Source: Orthonyx spaldingii (lineage: Eukaryota > Chordata > Aves > Passeriformes > Orthonychidae). From it: a stretch of 64,000 bases of DNA. The translations under genes were made by a program, and so were the position numbers. The stretch spans positions 248,001 through 312,000 of the forward strand of contig VZTJ01005995.1 of NCBI GenBank assembly GCA_013397795.1, read 5' to 3'. Within the stretch, counting starts at the first letter, position 1; each line of letters starts with the position of its first letter. The notes beneath the pieces were generated by a model. That model was not told the DNA's origin, made no database searches, and saw nothing but the letters and a program-made list of their open reading frames with translations. This document shows positions 37,453 through 50,783 of this stretch, in pieces.

Positions 37453-40400
37453 ATGATCTTTCTTCAGAATTTAAGAAATGAAAATCTTTAAGAGCGAAGA
37501 GGAGCTCGTGTTTGACATCAGCACCTTATATACAGCAAGGGCAATTTCAAAACACCTGAATCCTGACAGCAAAAAATGACAACAAAATGTAGTGTAAAGT
37601 TTTACTGCTTTGTTAGGAACATGGCTCAAATGGCCCATAGATTGGTCCTGGTTTTAATTTTTGTGAATAACTTAGAAATAGTTCAGTCATCAGTTATAAC
37701 GGTGAGGAAAGCTAAATTTGTACGTTTCCCTTTACGATTTAGAGAGAGGCTTTAGCTCTTGTTATTTTTAATCACACCTCTGCTTTGGTTACAGTTTAAA
37801 ATCTGTCATCCAGAAATCCCTGAAGCTTACAGTGTTTCTTAGTCTACTGAAAATACTTTTGCCTTTGGCTGCCCTTAGGGTTGAGGCTAGAAGAACACAG
37901 GGAAGTATGCCAAGATTTTGGACAAATGCACAAAGAACTCTACTGAGTCTGTGATACTTTAAAACATTTTCCTTGAAGGAGGGCAAATAATCACCATAAT
38001 GTTTGAATACTGGGAAAAAAACCCCCAAAAAACAACAAATTCAGTGAGAAAAATAAAATAGAAAGTACTTGTATTACTTTAAAGCTCTTATATTCTACAT
38101 CTGAGTGAAAAATGTTCCACCCTTTTATTAAATACATAACACCTCTGACAATATAATCTATGAATGAACTGTTAATAATTACTTTGCTCAAAAGCAAAAA
38201 AAAAAAAAAATCCTCCTCTTGGTTTTACTAGCTTCTAGATATTATAGTAAATTTGTTTTCATTAGTACTATCAATAACTTTTACATTTCCTTAAGGAGCT
38301 ATTTTGCTACTTTATTTTCCTGTCCTCATCTTTAATCTTGGTTGCAACTAAAAAGGTCAGAATCCAAAAGGTAAAAGAAACAACACTATTTTCCTCATCT
38401 CTATACCGTGGAAGCTGATCTACGTAGTTGTGCACTGTCCTTGTTAGTGATCATTTCTGTGTATATTCAGCAATCTGAAGTGTGTTAGAGCAGCAGCCGA
38501 GATTGTGTTCATTGTGTGGTTTCTACAATTCTGCTTTCTGTCTGACACAGTTCAGATGAGGATGTGAAACTCTAATAAGGGATAAAAAAAAGGCCAGGAT
38601 CAAAAGCAGTTCACAAAGGGTTGGTACTAAAATGTTAGCTATCTACAAAGATAAAATAAAAAAAAATAAAAACATCACATGATATTAAAGCACTTTCTGA
38701 AGCATTTATTTTCAAAAAAAATATCTACTGAAGTAAACATTTTTATGGAAATATACATGGAATATTTTTATTAGGAAATAATATTTTATTATTTTAAAGG
38801 AATGGTGTGAGTGGTGAGCATTAAAAAATAACCATATACAGCTTGGTTCTCCTAAAGACAGTCTGGTTTTCCAGGTACTTTGACCTTCCTTAGGGCACTC
38901 TATCACTCTGCAGTCTGAAAACTAAATTAAGCTTGGATGTTCAGAGTTACCGAGGCTTCCTGCATCCCTTTGAGTGAATCTGGTCATTGTTCTTTAAATC
39001 AATTAGTTAAAAAGTATTAGTTGCATCCCTAAACTTCAATGTTTGCTGGACTTCTTAGCAAGATCAAGTGTTTTGATTTCTTGAGATGTTGGATTTTACT
39101 GGAATCATCACAGTCACTGTAAAGGTGACAGTCTCCACATGAACAGGAAAAAACTAGGTTTGGCACAAGCACCAGTAAACAAAATACAACAGCAGGCCAG
39201 AGTAGGAGAAGAACCAAAATAGACACAGCAAGCTGAGAACACAAACGTGGCCTAGTATGTCATTCTAAAAATGACAGACACTCAGGACTATTAACTATTT
39301 ACCAGGCCTGCAATCTGAGAAATTTGATGACTTTGAAGAGGAACAGTACAAAGCTCAGGGATTTAGAGCACTGTGAGCAGTCTAGAGGTGCTATGTTTCT
39401 ACTCTGTAGAAATAATTGTTTTTTCTATTCAGGAAAAAAAAGGATGTGATGAGTGTGTCAAACTAACAGAGAATTTCTGCTTTATATTTGCTTCAGATTA
39501 AACAGTAATGGATGTTTGAGCTTGTGAACATATACGTTACATAAGATATGTAGATTTCTGTGCTTTTGATATGACTCAGCTGGGTTTGTGGACAAGTAAA
39601 AGTGAACACCATAGGGATAAACATTGAAATACACTGCTGAAACATATAGGCATTAAGATAAATTAGTGTGTATTTCTGATATTGCATAGGAAAATTATTT
39701 TGTAAAGTTCAAGAGTGAACAGAAAATATATTTTTTTTAATAGGAAAAGAAGAATTTTAGAAAAAAAATTCTGCACCTCGTGTTTATCATATAATGGCAA
39801 TGTTTATTTTAATGTAGGTAGAGTGTAATGTATATACATATTTAAATCTCATGGTTTGTTGAGCCACATGTAATAAACTCAGTGAATTATGGTATTTGCA
39901 GCCTTGAGAAGAATTAATTATGATCCCATATACACAACAAGCTTTAAACACTTTAATTTGCATAGAAAATGCAAAAACATTTTCCAGATCTTGACTGTCT
40001 CCGAAATATAAATAATTACATTTTCAGTGGGAAGAAGCTGGTATTTTGCTTATCTATCTTATGGTAGAGTAGTGACTTCCTCCATCCTTAGTGATCACAC
40101 AAGGGAACATTATGATCTTTTTTCTTCAGTCTTTCTTCTCGGTCTGTCCTCTTAGGTAATAGAGATACCACTCCTATTCATTATTAGTAATTTAAAAAGT
40201 AGTAGAACATACTGCTTAGAGTCACGAGTCAGCTGTGATAAGGTAAAAAATAAGGTAAAAACTTCCAAACCCTGTGCTTGTGTTTTATAGTCTATTTTAC
40301 TAGATGAAAATATCTAGAAATATCTACATAAACCAAAATGCCCATAATTCAGTGATATACCAATACATTTTTTACAGTTTAACAACAGTAGTGTTTAAAT

Positions 40401-40514
40401 GGATGTGTGTTTAAATTTTTTCTGGATACAAGTTTGTTATAGTTTCTCCTTGCTTCCCCTGATCAAATTCAGATAAATAATCAGGACCGAATCTTTTTTT
40501 TTATGTTTTTTCAG
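37453..40514. other. AT-rich interval upstream of the candidate exon
   Basis: If the exon at 40515 is real, this is its upstream intron. I found no second exon in it. It contains poly-A at 38196-38210 and a 71-codon minus frame at 39029-39244. That frame starts with a long hydrophobic run and is followed by a CSCGDC cysteine cluster. I do not recognise it and list it under findings. Confidence 0.5.
39956..39976. promoter_or_regulatory. Paired octamer (POU-type) motifs, inverted
   Basis: ATTTGCAT is followed after five bases by ATGCAAAA, giving TTTGCAT/ATGCAAA arms. The octamer is the classical POU-domain site. It may be chance in AT-rich DNA. Confidence 0.3.
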
Positions 40515-40636
40515 CACATGAAGCCATTGAAGATATCTTCAGCCAAAAGGAATATAAATACAAGGGTGTAGAAGTGCACAAAGACAGTCATGAATATATC
40601 ATACCAGAAAGAGCTAGCTATTTTAAGATATCATAG
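40515..40636 (+). CDS. Candidate terminal coding exon of an unidentified gene
   Basis: A strong splice acceptor (long T tract, then TTTTTTCAG) ends at 40514. The exon begins CA, completing a codon split one base before the junction (phase 1). It then runs 39 open codons to TAG at 40634-40636. The peptide starts HEAIEDIFSQ, continues with a Lys/Tyr-rich charged stretch (KEYKYKGVEV), and ends PERASYFKIS. It is hydrophilic, rich in Glu, Lys, Tyr and Ser, and codon third positions contain more C and G than the AT-rich flanks. I see no signal or membrane segment and do not recognise the protein. No AATAAA appears in the following 400 bases, and no upstream exon was found, so the rest of the gene would lie across a long intron. 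It could be a chance frame behind a T-rich acceptor. Confidence 0.42.
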
Positions 40637-43600
40637 ATGTTCTTCAATTTAAAAATGCATTACTGTGTCACCACATTTCTTCATATAATGTGTTCATACA
40701 ATTTTCTCTAATTGTAAATGCACCATGACAAAAGATTCCTGATTGGATTTTTTATATATTTCTATGGAGCTCAGCAATAATCATAATTCTATGAAGAACA
40801 GAAATTTGCAAATTCATTTTTTTATTTATTTACTCTTCTGATTGTTATCCTTATACAAACATAAAAGAACACTGAGTCAGCAGTAGTTAAATTTTCTTCA
40901 ATACATTGGATAGTTAAGCATATTATGCAGTTGGACTAGAAATGCTGGTAATTAGAGTTATTGAATCTGGCTGGAAACAATTACATTAATTTCTGGTGAT
41001 TTTATCACAGCGCTCATAAATGTTATCAAACATAAAGATAAATGCATGAAATCCCACTAATATAAGGTTTTATTAAGGCCGTAAAACAAAGCTAGTCAAT
41101 GAGGAAGAGAATGTAAAATAACCTATGTTTTCAATGGTGTCTCTTTGTTTTTCTCTAAGCTCATGATGAGAGGATGTAGGCCTGGATTCAACCTTGGTGT
41201 AACTCCACTGAAGTTAGCTGAGATACACCAAACATGGTTTTGCCCCAGAGGATTGTAGATTCATTTATTTTAAATGAAGTCTATACATATTTTAAAATGA
41301 GCATTGCCCTTCAGAATGCCAAAGTAGTGAGTGTAAAAAGAAAGACATTCTGAAAGATAAAAAAAATGTGCGCGATATGAAGTATTTTAGGACAGAAAGT
41401 CAAACAATTTAACCACACTTCCAGCCTCATTCATCTGACTCCCTTTACTTATGCAACGCCTGTGAATTAAGCTCTGGTAAAGATAGGAGAGGGCAAATAA
41501 TATGTCCCTTGTGCTTCTGATTGACTTGGAACCTTCCTAAAAGGGACTGCATCATTCACTTTTTGGGCATGCTGTTAAACTCAGAAAAATAGAAAGAAAG
41601 AGATGATGTCGTTAGATATGGTGCCATCCCCAGGACAAAAGGGTGAGTAGAGTCCTTCATTCACTGTTTTTAATGTGTTTACAGCCATATAAGTCCGTAT
41701 GAAGAGAGTTATAGGCTGCATAGAGATGTGTATGTTCAATCCTTCCTCCAAATCTTCCTTCTCAGTGTGTAGAAAGGTGAGAGAAAATTCAGAGGTCATG
41801 GAATGCCACCTTACTCTGCTGTCAGAGATGGAAGTTAATTTTTAAAAGGATGTAAGGATCAGTTGCTGTGTTCATATTGCTACATGAATTGCAGATCTAG
41901 CAATGAACTTTAAAGTGTTCAGAGTCTCCCCTTCATCTACCCTGTTGTTTTTTAGCCAGGTGTATGCCCTAGAGTCCCCCTTTTGGCTTCGAGCTGCTGT
42001 TTCAAAAGACTGCTATTCTCCTGAAAGTCCTGAATTGCGTCTGTAAGCTTTACATGAACATATGAGACATCATAGGGCAAAGAAATGGCTGTAGCTGGCT
42101 GTGTATGAGCTACTGTACCTCCTTCTATGAAACACAAGGAGGATATCACTACCATTTGATATAGTCTGAGTGGGATGGAGAGGAAGGCATAAAATATGTT
42201 TCCTTTCTGCTTTCAGTTGAAAGGACTGAATCTTGCATGTGAGGCTACAGTAGAATCCATATCTCCGTATCAACTGTAGTTACAGGACTCTTTCCCTGAG
42301 GTAAAGAGTGAATATGAATTCTTGCTGCTTGTGATAGGTTAATAAGGGAATACAATACCTCTGAACAGTAAGGAGCTTTTTGCCAGTTTTTGTGTGTTTT
42401 TGTGCTTATGCAACTCTATTCTCTTGTGGCATGTTCAGCAGGATTAAGCTTTCCTATAGTAAAGGCAGTGCTTTAGGAACCATGGTAGGCAAGTTTACAA
42501 ATATGTACATTATATCTAAACAGGGAAGAAGAAGCCTGTTGGGCCAGCCTCCCTTACCAGTGAGCACATATACTACTCTCAGCATGAAATTACAGCCAGC
42601 TAAGATGTGTGAACATGCTGCTTCTGTTTTACACAAGAAACTCTGTGATGTTCTTCAATATGCTTCGCCTGGAAGAACCACTATGAAGAAGCCAAACCAC
42701 CTACCTATACTAATGACATAATCAGGTTGAATTTAGTTGTTTATTTGAAAACCTACAGATTACAAATGCTACATATTTTGTTGGTTATGTGTCTACTTGC
42801 ATTAATCAATTCATTATCAATAATTGTAGCAACTACAAGGAACCTACAAGTCAGTACTGAGAAATCAGACCCTGGATACACCAATGTTAGGAATTGTCTA
42901 TTAATTCACTATGGGATTAATTTTTCATGTTACCTCTGCTACAGGCTGGGAAGTGGGAACCAAAAGAGGCAATGTCCCAAAGGAGAGGAATTTGAGAATC
43001 TGATAGTAGAACACACTAAAGAGAAAGAAGGTTATAGTTAACACATGTGTCATAAATATCTCTTCCCTTTGCTTAGGTACTAAGCTTATATGTTGTGTTA
43101 AACAGGTAAGATTCCGTAATTCAGGCAAGATTTGGTTTCAGACCAGAAAAACTCTCATACAGGTATTTCAGTTAGTCAGTTGCAAAAGTTCAATTATGTC
43201 TCTGCTGTAGAACAGGCAGGATTTTGATCCATAGGTGTTATATAGAACGAAAGATGTAAATTTTTTCTGTGAATTCTTATCAGTTTCTTCTGAGTTCTAT
43301 AATTAGTTTACAAAAAGATCACAGTAACACAGGGATTGTTGCACACTTATTTTGGAATGAGATCTTGCAGATTATGTTTACGCTGGCATGTTTCTAGAGC
43401 AGCAGGTACAGACACGAGTGACTGGGAGACTACCAACAATGCTGAATGCATGCAGAAAAATACCTCTTCCTTCCCATATTCTCAGCTTGTAATTAGGAAG
43501 ATTGATACTGGCTTCTCATGCTAAGTATTACAGATACATTAAGAGCCAGAAACACCGAATGACTTCCTTAACCACAAATAGGTGTGTGAACTAATTTCAT

Positions 43601-45784
43601 TTGACCTGCAGCCAGACAATGCTTATATTACCATTCTCTCTCTCTTTCTTATAACTTTTCAACTGCAGTTTTCATTTTGATTTCAGGAGTGGTAAAAGAG
43701 TTATCTGTAATCTGCTACATAAATCTAAACTGCATTATTCTTAGATTGAGGAACACTATACCGTTTATCATTTATTAAAAATAACAGTGTTATTACAGAA
43801 ATGAAGCAGATGTTAGCACCAATCTAACATATTTAATTGGCTCATCTATTTTGCTATTTAGAATTAGACCTCAACAGAAATAATAATTGGGAGATGAAGA
43901 GCTCAGCTCTGAACCCATATTTAGATAGATGATCAGATATAAGCTCTTGCTGTGAGTTAGAATTTTATTGGGGCAGGGGATTGCTTGGGGTTTTTTTGTT
44001 TGCTTTTATTAAGTATTGTTGTAAATTGCTGATTTTCATTTTCTAGGGAAAAAAAAATGCAAAACGAGATTGTCTTTTAAATTTTCTTGAATGAAAAATG
44101 CCTACAGTTAGTTCTCTCACTCTTTCACTAAGGGCAGAACACAGTCCTGTAGAGGTTCTTTATAAGCAGCACACTCAATTACTGCTATGTGCTGTATTCT
44201 GACCTTTTTATTGGTGCCCTGTATGTCCCTTTCACTACAGGTGGGATATGCTAATCAGACTCCTGACACAGACTGAAATTTATTGATCACATTATCCCTG
44301 AAATGTTTTTGGATTTGTCTTTTTTTTTTGCACTGGCTCAGCTCCCTGTTCCTTCTGCTGATTAAAAAATGTGATTCCACACTAAACAGTGCATGTCTTT
44401 AGTTGGCATTAGCTTATGAATTCATGCCCTGAGTCAAACAGTTGTTGGAAGAAGTCCTGCCTCTCTGCTGTGACTCCCTTTGTGCAACATACACTGCATA
44501 TGCTTCATTGAAGCCTCTAAAGATCACGAAAATTTCAGAACACCCACCTTCTGTTTTGATGAGTGGGAGGAGCTGACAAGTGCTGGAAGGATTAATAAAT
44601 TTGTTTTCTGGTAGTCTAGATCCACCTAGTGAGCATTATTTATCCTGATTTCTAACTAGCTTTTAATTTTTACTTTTTGTTTTTTTAATAGAGGAGTCTC
44701 TGGAAAGGAAGGAGAATTATACAGCTCTCCTAAGCAAAATTGTTCTGTGCAACTCTTATGAATGACCAGATAAGGGATTCAAAAAGATGAAATGTGGCTT
44801 AGACACATCTTAATTCCTTTTCTACTCCTGAGGTCTTTCAACAGGTCACAGACTTTCTGGTCCTAATGTGAGAGAATGTTCTATTGATGTGGTGATACGA
44901 ATTTGCATTAGGTCTCTACATTTGTAGCTTTTTGGAAATGCTCTTTGTATGCTCTACAAACCATGAACATTTTTTATAGTTAATGCAATTTTGAAAATAC
45001 TTTTTGTCATAGATTGTAGCTAGGGAAAAAGTGTCAGCTTGTTAAGTAAATAGTCCCTTCATAAAATGAACATTCACTTTGTACACAAATCTAAGCCATC
45101 TTCAAAAACAATACACAAGTGGTCTTTGCTCTAAGTGTTAAAATTACACCAAAATTATTTATCCAGCTGATATCCATGATTTTAAAAGAAAATTTGACAC
45201 TGTCTTAATTAAGTTTAAGAAGAAAGACACAATCTTAACTCAGCACTGAAAATATAGTTACGAACCATTTTTGTATTGAACCTATTTAAATTTGTAGAAA
45301 TATTTTTGCCTTTATATTATGTTCCTTTCATTTTCATACTGTGAAAGAAGTCAAATTTGAAAAGAAAATTAACAATTTGATTCAGAATCAGATCAGAGTC
45401 CGGACATCTCTTTGGCTTCTCAGTCTGAAAGCCTTACAAATAACAGGCTCATTGACTAATATATTACTAGAGACAGTATCAAGACTGGTGCTGCTAACAA
45501 TCTTGTCAAAATAGTTCATTTTGACACATGTAAACAACTATCATACACCTTTCTTCTAATCTTTATTTGAGAGACAAATCAAAATAAAAGGCTAAAATGA
45601 CATTATTAGCTTCAGATAAAAGGTTAAGACTTTTTTATATCTTAATAAGAACCTATTAATAAAAACTTATTGGCAAGTATTGCATCATCACTTACAAATA
45701 CATGTTAACAAATACATATTAACAACATACAGGTTTTCCAATTAAAAACTGCACTCATTTAAAGGATGTGAAATTCCCTTGACC
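40637..45784. other. AT-rich interval, possible 3' UTR then no gene seen
   Basis: The first part would be 3' UTR if the preceding exon is real. The 113- and 104-codon plus frames at 42380-42721 and 42727-43041 show no domain and no exon context. The stretch 40960-41090 has clustered homeodomain- and GATA-like words and is noted as a candidate conserved element. Confidence 0.5.
41179..41225. repeat. Possible ancient amniote interspersed repeat
   Basis: GGCCTGGATTCAACCTTGGT then GTAACTCCACTGAAGT resembles the 'ggccc-gattca-tggtgtaactccactgaagtcaatgg' motif of an old repeat common in reptile and bird genomes. It is short, and recognised by pattern only. Confidence 0.4.
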
Positions 45785-47353
45785 ACAAGTTTAATACATT
45801 CTGCCACAGAGGATGTATACCATGTTAAGTGATGTTAAAAGTATGGTCATCATCTCCAGCTGATCTTGCCAAGGACTTCCTCTTGCCCAGTTGTTGGAGC
45901 TGGGTTTGAGGGCCAGGGGTTTCTGCACAGGCTGAGGGTCGCAGTTGCTGCTTTCCTGTTTGCAGGTACAACCGGTAACAATGCTGCTCACTTATCCCGG
46001 AGACAGACACACAGACAGACATGCAGGACACTGGCATGGGTGATCACACAGGTGTCACAGACAAGGCAGTGCCTTAACAGTCGTTGAGCTGCAGAGGCAG
46101 GAGGTCATTGGTGCAGGCACATACACAGCACTCTCCAGGTTCACAAACACATGCACATTGGTGGTTCCCTCAGCAACTGGCAAGGCTCTTTTGTTCACCT
46201 GGCACCCCTGCCTGCATCCTGGTCCCCTTCCCCACCCACAGATCCTCTCTTCGCTGGCTGGTCCAGCTTGGCAATCCCTGCACACATGCAGCACTCACGA
46301 AAGCACCCCACAATCACTTGTACCCCAGATATCAGTGCAGACCCTCCACCCCCCTGAATACCCTGCTCCCCCACTTGTCAGCTGGTCCAGCTTAAGGTTT
46401 GTCAGCGAACATTCATGCACATTGCCCAGAGCCCCAGCAGCCAGCACATGGCACGTGACCTCTGTCCTGTGGTGCCAGTCCATCCACCCGCACTGAGATC
46501 TTTACTCAGGTTGGTGCCCCAAGTAGTTGTTTTTTGGGACCTGCACCATTCTCACTCCATGGCTGGAGGTTAATGATGTCCACTCATCCCAGTTGCTGAG
46601 ACTGCACTCACTCCCATAGTGACACCACAGGCTAGGGGTACCCATACCCCTGGTCACCCCCAATCCCTGGTCTGAGTCCAGTAGCTGACACCAAATTCCA
46701 CTCCACTCACACACATACTGATCTCACCAGTAGCTGGCATTCAGCCATTGTATTGCACAAATACACACAAGATAGAGAGTGAGATTACACAGCGAGATAG
46801 TTAAGAGAAGGTTTAAAAACGAGATATGAGAAGATAGGATAGACTGAGGTGATCAGACACAGGGCTCACTCAGACAGGTGTGCTGACTCCATTTTACATG
46901 TAGCTGCTCCCTTTTACACCATTTTCTGTTCACTCCTTGCTTTTTGTTCCCTGCTCACCCTTACCCTACACATTGCCTCACCATATGGCATAGTCCACTG
47001 ACCTCCTCCCATGTATTCGATCCTCTAGATCATGTCCTTATCAATGTTCTGGTTTGCCTGCAGCTTCCTGAGAGCACATCATTTAGTGCTAATGACCAGG
47101 CCTGTTTCCTGTTTCTTTGTAAACTTTAATTGCTCAAGTTTTATGTCTGTGTGTTGTCTTCCTTGTTTTCCTTAGCCTGAATAAAAGAAATCTTCTCACC
47201 CTCTGTATGTCCTTAATGATTTGGGTGACTAACCACAATTGTTTATATCACAACTCCTGTTATCTGTCAGGTTTGTCTCTCTGTTCTTTTTTATGGCTCC
47301 CTTGACCAGATAACCTTAATGGCACAGGCAAGCCCCTTCCATATACCCTCACA
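45785..47353 (-). mobile_element. Probable endogenous retrovirus remnant (LTR plus leader)
   Basis: A GC-rich, sharply bounded block in AT-rich surroundings. On the minus strand it begins TGTGAGGGTATATGGAAGGG at 47353, like an LTR 5' end. About 660 bases on, TGGTGTCAG (46693-46685) matches the first nine bases of a tRNA-Leu primer-binding site, as used by ERVL-type elements, but the following bases do not match. The part left of it would be leader or gag-region sequence, but no retroviral protein motif is readable. Against this orientation, AATAAA occurs on the plus strand at 47180. No second LTR is seen. The 60-112 codon frames here are not supported as genes. Confidence 0.45.
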
Positions 47354-50300
47354 TATTATTTTAAACCACACTAAAGCCACTTCAGAGGAGAATACACACA
47401 TAAATCGTACAATACAAGAAGAAAGAACAGAAGAAACGCAATGAGGGAATGTGATCGAAGATGTCCTTTTATGAAAACAATTTGAATTAGTGCTACCTTA
47501 TAAAAAGCAGAATCATCCTACGGTTAAAGATGTTTAAGGAGGAGTATCATAAACAGAGGAGGAAGAGGTTCTAGAAGGGTTTTCAAACAATTCCTTTGTT
47601 AAATCTCTCAAATGAACTGATTCTTTGTCATATGTGCAAACACTTGAAGAGCACTAGAAGCCTTAGCTGCATTTACAGATTAAAATCACAGCTGAAAAAA
47701 CTTACATGAATACACTTTCTGCAGTTGGTTAAACCCAGAGTTTATATTTATATTTCAACATACAATTTTAAATATAAATGCTTAACCAATATTCCTCTTT
47801 TTCAATAGTCTTTTGTGATGAAGTAATTATGTCTGAAAGAGATTCTGCTATTTCCTGTAGGAATTTTTCTTTGAAAATCAAATTTAGGGAAAAAAACCAC
47901 ACCTTTATGAAGTACTAATTTAATGAAAGCTATGAAGTAACCCTGTGAGCTTCTGCTCATCCACGGATCTATTCTAAATATTCTCATATAGGGAATATAA
48001 ATATATTTATGCTTCAAGTGTTGATAAAGCAGAGTAACAGTAATTTCTTTTTGTTTTCTGACCTCGGATAAATTCTTTCATTTGTTCCTTAAAGAATACC
48101 TTTACTGAGTCTCTTTACCTCATTTCATTCTCCTTTCTTCTCTTACTCTTGTATTTCATTGTTATATTGGTTGTTATTTTCTTTCCCACAGCTATAACTT
48201 CGAAAGCAGAATCTTCTGGGGCAATGATTTTCTCTTGCTGTGTTCCCAAGGGTCTAGTTATGCCCCTTATAGTGATGTCTCTGGTGACTATTTTGTTTCA
48301 ACTTGGAGAATATCTGTTTTACTTTTGTATTTTAGCAGTGAAAAAAGTAGTATCAGTCACAGCAACAACAATAGCAACATTGAAAACCTGTAGAGAAAAA
48401 GGATGAAATCCACCACAGACAGGTCAATAAGCAAAACCCACGATGACATTTTAGCCCCAAAACATTGAATATTACAATGTCCAGATACAAATTTGTAGGT
48501 GGAAAGAAGTTAAGATGAAACAACCTCATTATTAGCTTGCATTGTGATCCTGCAATGGGGTTAGAGATGGAATTTTTCTCACAGTAATTCTTGGGCTGCC
48601 ACTTTTCTAGAAATTGTATAATAGATCCTCCTTTTTATTTGAGTAGAAGCCAAATACATGAGTGGGAAAGCCTGTGCACTACACAGAGAAATTAAATACT
48701 TCAAAATACTCACGTGTTCTTTAGGGATTTAGGAAATAAGGACGACCAGAGAGTTAGTACCTAAAATCCCATTGCTTTTCAGTCTCAGGACTATGACTTA
48801 TCTGCAGGTAGATACCTCATCAAATTAAAAAGAAATGACTGTACACTATTTAAACATCTATAGCAAATTACTGCCCATGGGCCACTATTTCCTGCCAACT
48901 TTTCATAGAGAGTTTTATGAATCATGCAAGAAATTGGTGATAAAGATAAAATATCCATTTCAGTCCAGCGGTTTCAGATTCCCTATCTCACCACGACCAC
49001 TTGTTACAGGCTAATTATATAACAAAGCTGCATCACTGTGCAAATCAAAGTGTATGATTCATGAGACCAGGGCAAAAAAGAACAAAGTGGAAGTGTAGCT
49101 GAAGTGCAATTTTTACAAATGATAACTTAGGAAGAAGGTTGAGCAGCTTCTAATTTTACAGTTTTCCAAGCCAGTTTCTTGCTGTAGCCAGACAGCCAGT
49201 TATTGCACCATTTCATTCCCTGCTGTATCAAAGCTGTGAAAAGCTGGGCTCCCTTTGCTGCCAGCTCCAAAAGAAGAAGCTGTGACAACAGCTTCTGCAG
49301 AGGGAGAAGACCCTCCTATCTGAAGTTCTCAATTCTCTCTTTCTTCATCCTGCTCCCCCCTGCTGTGATGCGGAAACTACGAGCTTTGCATATCCACTAT
49401 AACCTTTCTATGACATAACTGGCCCAGCCTCTGGTCTTCATTCTTGCAGGAGAAAAATTACACTTCATTCAAAAACTCATGAGACAGCTTAAGAAGTCAT
49501 CCAGCATTTCAATCCCTGCTCAGTGGGATGTTAATGCCTTTTATACTAGCAGCAGTTTAAAATTCCTGAGTTCTTGCAACCTGATACTGTCAAAAATTAA
49601 TTTGAAATCATTCAGACAGTGTTTCAAATTGAAGTGTAAAGGCAGCCATCAAAATTTTAATAATGCCAAAAAAAGAAAACCTTTTGGGGTTATAATTTTC
49701 ATTTTTATTGTGAGCAGAAGAGACATATCAGTTTGCCATTGGCTATTTATGTACAAAACTCTGTTTTTGTCAGTTTAAGAAGGGTTTTTTAAAGGACTGT
49801 GCAATCAGAAAAATATTTTCATTTGTGTATTATTTAGAATAGTTATTCACTTTTTATAGCTCTTGGTTATTTTTTAAATAGTCAATAAGAACTAGTAAGT
49901 ATTGTCTTTGTTACTAAGAAAAAGATATTTTAAATAAATAAAAGTGTGCAAACCAAAGCAGAGATACTCTTTATTGTTGATTCCTGACATGCAAGTTTCT
50001 TTAGGCCCTGTAAGGTTGCATTAGTCACAGTAACAGCATGTCAAATCTGAAATAGTAAGGAAACAAAGTAGGAAACTCACCAACAGTGACACATTGCAGT
50101 ATAGCCCAGCATGAAGAAATACATCAGCATGTGTAATGGATAGAACCAATTTATCTATTTATTCTATAATCCTTTAAAGGAGCAATTTATTTAAGCGATG
50201 TATTGGGAATGTTTTAAATCATTTTTTAAAGGATCTGCACAACAGTTTCCTGTATTGTATAGCAAGCTGCTACTACTCAGAAGTTTTGGGGCCAATTCCT

Positions 50301-50758
50301 GGTTCACATGATAGAAGTGTTACCAGTATCATAAAATAGATGCAAACATATGTCATGAATTTAATGTTAAGATAGAAACAGATTGGGCTGACAACATCCT
50401 GGAGACTGCATTAATGAATCATTTGCATAAAGTCACTTCAGTGGAAAACTTTATATTCAGTTTACTAATTTTCTCAGACTGAAGAGAGGTAGTTTAAAAC
50501 AGTAGTGAAAAGAAAATACCTCAAGAACTGGTGGTTAAAGACGTACTAAAACATAAGTATTTCTTCTACTGTGTCTCAGGGTTTTTTTCCTATGTCTTCT
50601 CTGTACTCTCTCCCACTACCTTTCTAATGTCTAATTTCCTTCCTTTCAATATAGGGAGAGAGAGTCCTGCCCTTTCAAAAGATATTCTTATATCTCAGTA
50701 TTCATCCCAGTTTTAAGGACCTTCTAACTTATAGAGTTTTTGCAAAGAAGTCTGTGCA

Positions 50759-50783
50759 TGTGTGTGTGTGTGTGTGTGTGTGT
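50759..50783. repeat. (TG)n microsatellite
   Basis: Twelve perfect TG units, probably polymorphic. Confidence 0.95.

Noticed and set aside
42380..43041. Two consecutive plus frames of 113 and 104 codons
   Set aside because: They are not joined by splice sites, start with chance Met codons and match no family I know.
46084..46496. Overlapping 103- and 112-codon frames on both strands
   Set aside because: Shadows in the GC-rich retroviral-like block; no gag, pol or env motif visible.
48149..48406. 85-codon frame after a TTTCTTTCCCACAG acceptor
   Set aside because: Good acceptor, but the frame has no donor or terminal-exon logic, is hydrophobic by AT bias and has no family match.
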